A program made the translations under genes and the position numbers. A stretch of 64,000 nucleotides of DNA from Rubrivivax sp. Lineage in GTDB: Bacteria > Pseudomonadota > Gammaproteobacteria > Burkholderiales > Burkholderiaceae_C. Position 1 is the first letter of the stretch; every line of letters begins with the position of its first letter. Below, piece by piece: positions 59,612-64,000 of this stretch. The stretch covers positions 643,902 to 707,901 of the forward strand of contig JAHBZT010000004.1 of assembly GCA_019635315.1 (NCBI GenBank). Reading direction: 5' to 3'. A model generated the notes under the pieces. The model had not been told where the DNA came from, made no database searches, and saw only the letters and a program-made list of their open reading frames with translations.

Positions 59612-61024
59612 ATGAACATGGTCACCGTTCCGCACCCCGAGGCGCAGCTCAGCGACGACCTGCTGCGCCGGCTGGACGTGCCGGGCCCGCGCTACACCTC
59701 CTACCCGACGGCGGACCGCTTCGTCGAGGCCTTCGGCGCGGCCGAGTACCGCCAGGCGCTGCGCCAGCGCGCGCAGGGCGCCGTGGTGGGCGGCGCGCCG
59801 CCGCTGTCGCTGTACGTGCACATCCCGTTCTGCGAGAGCCTGTGCTACTACTGCGCCTGCAACAAGATCATCACCAAGCACAAGAGCCGCGGCGCCGAGT
59901 ACCTGGAACTGCTGGCGCAGGAGGTCGACCTGCACACCGCGATGCTGGGCACCCACGAGCCGGTGTCGCAGCTGCACCTGGGCGGCGGCTCGCCGACCTT
60001 CCTGTCCGACGACGAACTGGCCGGGCTGATGGACCGGCTGCGCCGGTCCTTCCGCGTGCTGCCGAATGCCGAGATCTCGATCGAGGTCGACCCGCGGACC
60101 GCCTCGCGCGAGCGCCTGCGCGCGCTGGCCGCGATGGGCTTCAACCGCGTCAGCTTCGGCGTGCAGGACTTCGACGCCGACGTGCAGGCCGCCGTGCACC
60201 GCATCCAGTCCTACGAGAGCGTGCGCGACCTGATCGCCGAGGCGCGCGCGCTGCGCTTCGAGTCGATCAACGCCGACCTCATCTACGGCCTGCCCAGGCA
60301 GACGCCGGAGTCGTTCCGGCGCACCATCGCGCAGGTGGCCGAACTGCGGCCGACGCGCATCGCGCTGTATGCCTACGCCCACCTGCCGCAGCGCTTCAAG
60401 CCGCAACGCCGCATCCATGCCGAGGACCTGCCCAGCGTCGAGCAGCGCATCCGCATGCTGGGCGACGCGCTGGCCGGTTTCCTGGGCAACGGCTATGTCT
60501 ACATCGGCATGGACCACTTCGCGCTGCCGGGCGACGCGCTCGCGGTGGCCAAGCGCCAGGGCCGGCTGCACCGCAACTTCCAGGGCTACACGACGCAGCC
60601 CGACTGCGACCTGATCGGCCTGGGCGTGTCGTCGATCGGCCGCGTCGGCGCCACCTACAGCCAGAATGCGAAGACGCTGGACGAATACCGCGACGCGCTG
60701 GCGGTCGGCGAGTTTCCGGTCGTGCGCGGCCTGGCCCTGACGCGCGACGACCTGCTGCGCCGCGCGGTCATCATGGCGCTGATGTGCCAGGGCCGCGTAG
60801 AGTACGAGTCCATCGAGGTCGCCTACCTGGTCAACATGCGCGAGACCTTCGCCGCCGAATTCGAGCGCCTGCGCCCGCTGGCCGAGGCCGGCCTGGTCGA
60901 GATCGGCGAACAGGCGATCCAGGTCACCGCCACCGGCTGGTTCTTCGTGCGCGCGATCGCGATGGTCTTCGACCGCCACCTGCAGGCCGACCGCCAGCGC
61001 GAGCGCTTCTCGCGCATCATCTGA
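59612..61024 (+). CDS. hemN: Oxygen-independent coproporphyrinogen III oxidase
   Basis: A 470-aa radical-SAM enzyme with cluster motif CESLCYYC (C74, C78, C81), then ACNKIITKHK, LHLGGGSPTFLS and NRVSFGVQDFD. It makes protoporphyrinogen for haem at low oxygen, fitting the cbb3 setting and the FNR box. Length matches HemN rather than the shorter HemW. Confidence 0.97.
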   Translation: MNMVTVPHPEAQLSDDLLRRLDVPGPRYTSYPTADRFVEAFGAAEYRQALRQRAQGAVVGGAPPLSLYVHIPFCESLCYYCACNKIITKHKSRGAEYLELLAQEVDLHTAMLGTHEPVSQLHLGGGSPTFLSDDELAGLMDRLRRSFRVLPNAEISIEVDPRTASRERLRALAAMGFNRVSFGVQDFDADVQAAVHRIQSYESVRDLIAEARALRFESINADLIYGLPRQTPESFRRTIAQVAELRPTRIALYAYAHLPQRFKPQRRIHAEDLPSVEQRIRMLGDALAGFLGNGYVYIGMDHFALPGDALAVAKRQGRLHRNFQGYTTQPDCDLIGLGVSSIGRVGATYSQNAKTLDEYRDALAVGEFPVVRGLALTRDDLLRRAVIMALMCQGRVEYESIEVAYLVNMRETFAAEFERLRPLAEAGLVEIGEQAIQVTATGWFFVRAIAMVFDRHLQADRQRERFSRII

Positions 61025-61028
61025 CGCG

Positions 61029-61721
61029 GTGAACGGTGCCGACGCGGCCCTGATCGCCAGTGCTGCGATGCTGGGGCTGGCCGGCGCGCCGCATTGCGCG
61101 GCGATGTGCGGTGCGCCCTGCGCGGCGGCCATCGGCGGCGGGGGGCCGCGCGCCACGGTGGGCTTCCATGCGGCCCGGCTCGCGGGCTATGCCGTCGCGG
61201 GCGGCGTGGCGGCGGCGAGTGTCGGTGCCATCGCCGGACTGGCGGCCTGGAGCCCGGCGCTGCGCCCGCTGTGGACCCTGCTGCACGTGCTGGCACTGGC
61301 CTTCGGCGGCTGGCTGCTGTGGACCGGCCGCCAGCCGGCCTGGCTGTCGTCGCTGGGCCGCGTGCCGCAGGCCGCGGCGCCGGCGGGCTGGCAGCGCCTG
61401 CGCGGTCCCGGGCGCGCGACGCTGTTCGGCAGCCTGTGGTTCGCCTGGCCCTGCGGGCTGCTGCAGTCCGCGCTGCTGGTCGCCGCGATGACCGGCGGTG
61501 CGGCCGCGGGTGCCACCGCGATGGCGGGCTTCGCGCTCGCCTCGTCGCCGGGGCTGCTGGCGGCGCCCTGGGCGCTGCGGCGGCTGACGCGGGCCGGCGA
61601 CCCCGCACGCGCCGAGCGCTGGGCGGTGCGCGCCGCCGGCGCGCTGCTGGTGGCGGCGGCCGGCTTCGCGCTCACGCACGGCCTGTGGGCCGACTTCATC
61701 GCCTGGTGCCTGACGCCCTGA
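61029..61721 (+). CDS. TauE/SafE (DsbD_2/UreH-like) membrane protein of the cbb3 locus
   Basis: A 230-aa polytopic protein starting at GTG, 4 nt after the hemN stop. [15 protein letters not shown] at residues 19-33 matches the HCxxMCG signature of this family. About six transmembrane helices follow. Family members near cbb3 genes are thought to help copper or thiol handling during assembly; here that is by context only. Confidence 0.87.
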   Translation: MNGADAALIASAAMLGLAGAPHCAAMCGAPCAAAIGGGGPRATVGFHAARLAGYAVAGGVAAASVGAIAGLAAWSPALRPLWTLLHVLALAFGGWLLWTGRQPAWLSSLGRVPQAAAPAGWQRLRGPGRATLFGSLWFAWPCGLLQSALLVAAMTGGAAAGATAMAGFALASSPGLLAAPWALRRLTRAGDPARAERWAVRAAGALLVAAAGFALTHGLWADFIAWCLTP

Positions 61722-61771
61722 GCGCCTGGCTGCGGAGCGCCGGCGTCAGGGGCGCGACAGGGCCGCTGGCA

Positions 61772-61777
61772 TAGAAT
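61772..61777 (+). promoter_or_regulatory. Candidate -10 box of icd
   Basis: TAGAAT 83 bp upstream of icd; no good -35. An 8-bp inverted repeat GGCCCGTG / CACGGGCC follows in the leader. Confidence 0.4.
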
Positions 61778-61860
61778 TTCCGGTCGCCGAGAACCATCAA
61801 CCCGGCCCGTGCGGCAGCGCGCCAGCGCTGCAGCGACACGGGCCCCGCGGAGACCCCAGC

Positions 61861-63114
61861 ATGTACCAGCACATCAAGGTGCCCCAGGGCGGGCAGAAGA
61901 TCACCGTCAACGCGGACTTCTCGCTCAACGTGCCCGACCAGCCGATCATTCCCTACATCGAGGGCGACGGCACCGGCTTCGACATCACGCCGGTGATGCT
62001 CAAGGTGGTCGACGCGGCGGTGGCCAAGAGCTACGGCGGCAAGCGCAAGATCCACTGGATGGAGGTCTATGCCGGCGAGAAGAGCACGCGCATCTACGGC
62101 CCCGACGTCTGGCTGCCCGAAGAGACACTGCATGCCGTGCGCGACTACGTCGTCAGCATCAAGGGCCCGCTGACCACGCCGGTGGGCGGCGGCATCCGCA
62201 GCCTGAACGTGGCGCTGCGCCAGGAACTGGACCTCTACGTCTGCCTGCGCCCGATCCAGTATTTCAAGGGCGTGCCCAGCCCGCTGAAGGAGCCGGAGAA
62301 GACCAACATGGTCATCTTCCGCGAGAACAGCGAGGACATCTACGCCGGCATCGAGTGGGAAGCGCAGAGCGAGAAGGCCAAGAAGGTCATCAAGTTCCTG
62401 ATCGAGGAGATGGGGGTCAAGAAGATCCGCTTCCCCGAGACCAGCGGCATCGGCGTCAAGCCGGTCTCGATCGAGGGCACCGAGCGCCTGGTGCGCAAGG
62501 CCATCCAGTATGCGATCGACAACGACAAGCCCAGCGTGACGCTGGTGCACAAGGGCAACATCATGAAGTTCACGGAAGGCGGCTTCCGTGACTGGGGCTA
62601 TGCGCTGGCGCAGAAGGAGTTCGGCGCGCAGCCGATCGACGGCGGCCCGTGGTGCAAGTTCAAGAACCCGAAGACGGGCCGCGACATCGTCATCAAGGAC
62701 AGCATCGCCGACGCCTTCCTGCAGCAGATCCTGCTGCGCCCGGCCGAGTACAGCGTCATCGCGACGCTGAACCTCAACGGCGACTACGTCAGCGACGCGC
62801 TGGCGGCGCAGGTCGGCGGCATCGGCATCGCGCCGGGCGCCAACCTCAGCGACAGCGTCGCGATGTTCGAGGCCACGCACGGCACGGCGCCCAAGTACGC
62901 CGGCAAGGACTACGTCAACCCGGGCTCGGAGATCCTGAGCGCCGAGATGATGCTGCGCCACATGGGCTGGACCGAGGCGGCCGACCTGATCATCTCCAGC
63001 ATGGAGAAGGCCATCCTCAGCAAGAAGGTCACCTACGACTTCGCGCGCCTGATGGAAGGCGCGACCCAGGTCTCCTGCTCGGGCTTCGGGCAGGTGATGA
63101 TCGACCACATGTGA
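61861..63114 (+). CDS. icd: Isocitrate dehydrogenase, NADP-dependent
   Basis: A 417-aa TCA-cycle enzyme of E. coli type: [14 protein letters not shown], the substrate serine loop [47 protein letters not shown] and the cofactor motif [14 protein letters not shown]. It ends in the usual [12 protein letters not shown], so the 3' end looks intact even though an integrase gene follows. Confidence 0.98.
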   Translation: MYQHIKVPQGGQKITVNADFSLNVPDQPIIPYIEGDGTGFDITPVMLKVVDAAVAKSYGGKRKIHWMEVYAGEKSTRIYGPDVWLPEETLHAVRDYVVSIKGPLTTPVGGGIRSLNVALRQELDLYVCLRPIQYFKGVPSPLKEPEKTNMVIFRENSEDIYAGIEWEAQSEKAKKVIKFLIEEMGVKKIRFPETSGIGVKPVSIEGTERLVRKAIQYAIDNDKPSVTLVHKGNIMKFTEGGFRDWGYALAQKEFGAQPIDGGPWCKFKNPKTGRDIVIKDSIADAFLQQILLRPAEYSVIATLNLNGDYVSDALAAQVGGIGIAPGANLSDSVAMFEATHGTAPKYAGKDYVNPGSEILSAEMMLRHMGWTEAADLIISSMEKAILSKKVTYDFARLMEGATQVSCSGFGQVMIDHM

Positions 63115-63145
63115 CCTCGCTCCACGGCGTCTCATGACGCCCCGT

Positions 63146-63186
63146 AAGCCCCTGATTTTGTTGAAGAAATCAGGGGCTTCGTCTTT
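63146..63186 (+). terminator. Rho-independent terminator of icd
   Basis: A 13-bp perfect stem AAGCCCCTGATTT / AAATCAGGGGCTT around an 8-nt loop, followed by CGTCTTTT. A half of this symmetrical sequence is also a plausible att core for the downstream integrase. Confidence 0.9.
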
Positions 63187-63215
63187 TCAGCACGTCTCAC
63201 GGCAGACCACGAAAT

Positions 63216-63244
63216 CCCGCCCTTTTGGCGTACCTAAAGGCGGG
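63216..63244. repeat. Inverted repeat 1 before the integrase
   Basis: CCCGCC at 63216-63221 pairs with GGCGGG at 63239-63244, extended by TTT/AAA with one bulge. Confidence 0.55.
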
Positions 63245-63259
63245 TGGAGAGGAGAAAAA

Positions 63260-63285
63260 CCCTCCAAATTCCTCCATTTGGAGGG
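63260..63285. repeat. Inverted repeat 2 before the integrase
   Basis: CCCTCCAAAT (63260-63269) and ATTTGGAGGG (63276-63285), a perfect 10-bp stem with a 6-nt loop. It could be a recombinase or excisionase site. Confidence 0.65.
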
Positions 63286-63313
63286 ACCGCCAACTGCCCT
63301 TGTGAGACCCTGC

Positions 63314-64000
63314 ATGAGACTCTGCAACTACTCCCTGACCCCAACCCGGATCAGCAGCGCGAAGCCGCGCTCACGACTGTATAAGCTCACTGACGGTGGG
63401 GGCTTGTTCGTCGAGGTCAGCGCCGCAGGGCTGAAGACTTGGCGCTACCAGTACCGATTTGGCGGAAGCCGCCGAGAGATCACGATCGGCAAGTTCCCGG
63501 AGGTCGGCGTCGCCGATGCTCGAGAGAGGCACTTTGAGATGCGGGCGATGCTTGAGCGTGGCATCGACCCGCTCGATGCCCGTCGGCAGCAAGAGAGTGC
63601 ACGGCGCGAGCGATCTGCAGAAGCCCGAGCGGCTGGCGACGATTTCGAGTCGTTCTCGCGCCGCTGGATCCGGGAGCGCTTGGCGACCAAATCGGAGACC
63701 TACCGACGCCAGGTCGAGTCAAGACTGGAGAGGTTCGTGTGGCCTGAGATCGGCAGCAAGCCACTCAGCGCCGTTCGGCCGGCGGACGTCCTGGAGATCA
63801 TCGAGGCTAGGAGAGCCACGCCGAAGACAGCGGAAGGCGTCAGGCAACACATCCAGCAGATCTACAACTACGCGATCCAGAAACTACTCGTCGAGGTCAA
63901 CCCGGCCTTGCCACTGCGAGGCGTGATCGAGGTGCCTGCTGCCGAGCACCACCGGCATCTGACCGAGCCAGAACTCGGAGCCTTCTGGCGGTCGGTGGCG
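63314..64000 (+). CDS. P4-type tyrosine integrase, C-terminus beyond window
   Basis: At least 229 residues, open to the right edge. The N-terminal DUF4102 domain is seen in SSAKPRSRLYKLTDGGGLFVEV, LKTWRYQYRFGGSRREITIG and DARERHFEMRAML; the SAM-like core-binding domain follows (TPKTAEGVRQHIQQIYNYAIQ). The catalytic R, HxxR and Y lie beyond the window. Codon use (AGA, TCA, CTA, AAA) and lower GC differ from icd, which marks horizontally acquired DNA. It reads away from icd, so its island should extend to the right. Confidence 0.92.
   Translation, partial: MRLCNYSLTPTRISSAKPRSRLYKLTDGGGLFVEVSAAGLKTWRYQYRFGGSRREITIGKFPEVGVADARERHFEMRAMLERGIDPLDARRQQESARRERSAEARAAGDDFESFSRRWIRERLATKSETYRRQVESRLERFVWPEIGSKPLSAVRPADVLEIIEARRATPKTAEGVRQHIQQIYNYAIQKLLVEVNPALPLRGVIEVPAAEHHRHLTEPELGAFWRSVA

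Noticed and set aside
63115-63313. A tRNA gene as integration target
   Set aside because: No cloverleaf or tRNA consensus boxes; only hairpins and a terminator are present.

Overview
The window is about 70% GC and densely packed. It carries kdsB-lpxK-adk, a full cbb3 oxidase cluster (ccoI-S-N-O-Q-P-G-H, fnr, hemN), Fe-type SodB and NADP-dependent icd. This gene content and order point to a betaproteobacterium of the order Burkholderiales, probably in the Rubrivivax/Leptothrix/Roseateles area. The placement is inferred from content and order only.

Layout. 1-5636 (minus) is a catabolic operon: an extradiol dioxygenase cut by the window edge, a semialdehyde dehydrogenase, a Bug/TTT-type binding protein, an FAD-linked oxidase and a B3-like metallo-hydrolase. 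A divergent LysR gene faces it. 7251-18141 is a peptide- or siderophore-uptake island: an Lrp-type regulator, a TonB receptor with an STN signalling domain, an SbmA/BacA-class ABC transporter, TldE, TldD and a thioredoxin fusion. A FecR/FecI pair converges on this operon from the other strand. 18390-21698 holds a cysteine desulfurase/MBL/rhodanese triple fusion and trxB. 21823-28044 is an ECF sigma/small protein/TPR-CHAT protease/subtilisin/secreted beta-helix cluster. Three of its genes are preceded by the same two-block motif with identical 14-nt spacing, a strong candidate for the target promoter of the local sigma factor. 28106-30076 carries a DUF2087 gene, tadA and an LD-carboxypeptidase.

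30622-39799 is a second accessory island: a large TonB receptor, two iron/2-oxoglutarate oxygenase-like proteins, a methyltransferase, a SPINDLY/OGT-like TPR glycosyltransferase and a TPR sulfotransferase. 39840-43653 (minus) holds an SDR dehydrogenase and an AfsR/SARP-like ATPase regulator. 43942-47955 (minus) is the housekeeping run exbB-exbD-lpxK-trm112-kdsB-adk. xseA, sodB and a DUF192 gene follow. 50943-61721 is the microaerobic respiration region, with two FNR-type palindromes: one inside ccoS upstream of ccoN and one between fnr and hemN. icd follows with a strong terminator. The last 0.7 kb is the start of a P4-type integrase of lower GC and different codon use, so a mobile element begins at the right edge.

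Most interesting are the CHAT/subtilisin cluster with its shared promoter motif, the TonB-SbmA-TldDE-thioredoxin-FecIR locus, and the TonB receptor plus modification-enzyme island. Gene families were assigned by reading motifs; no database search was run.
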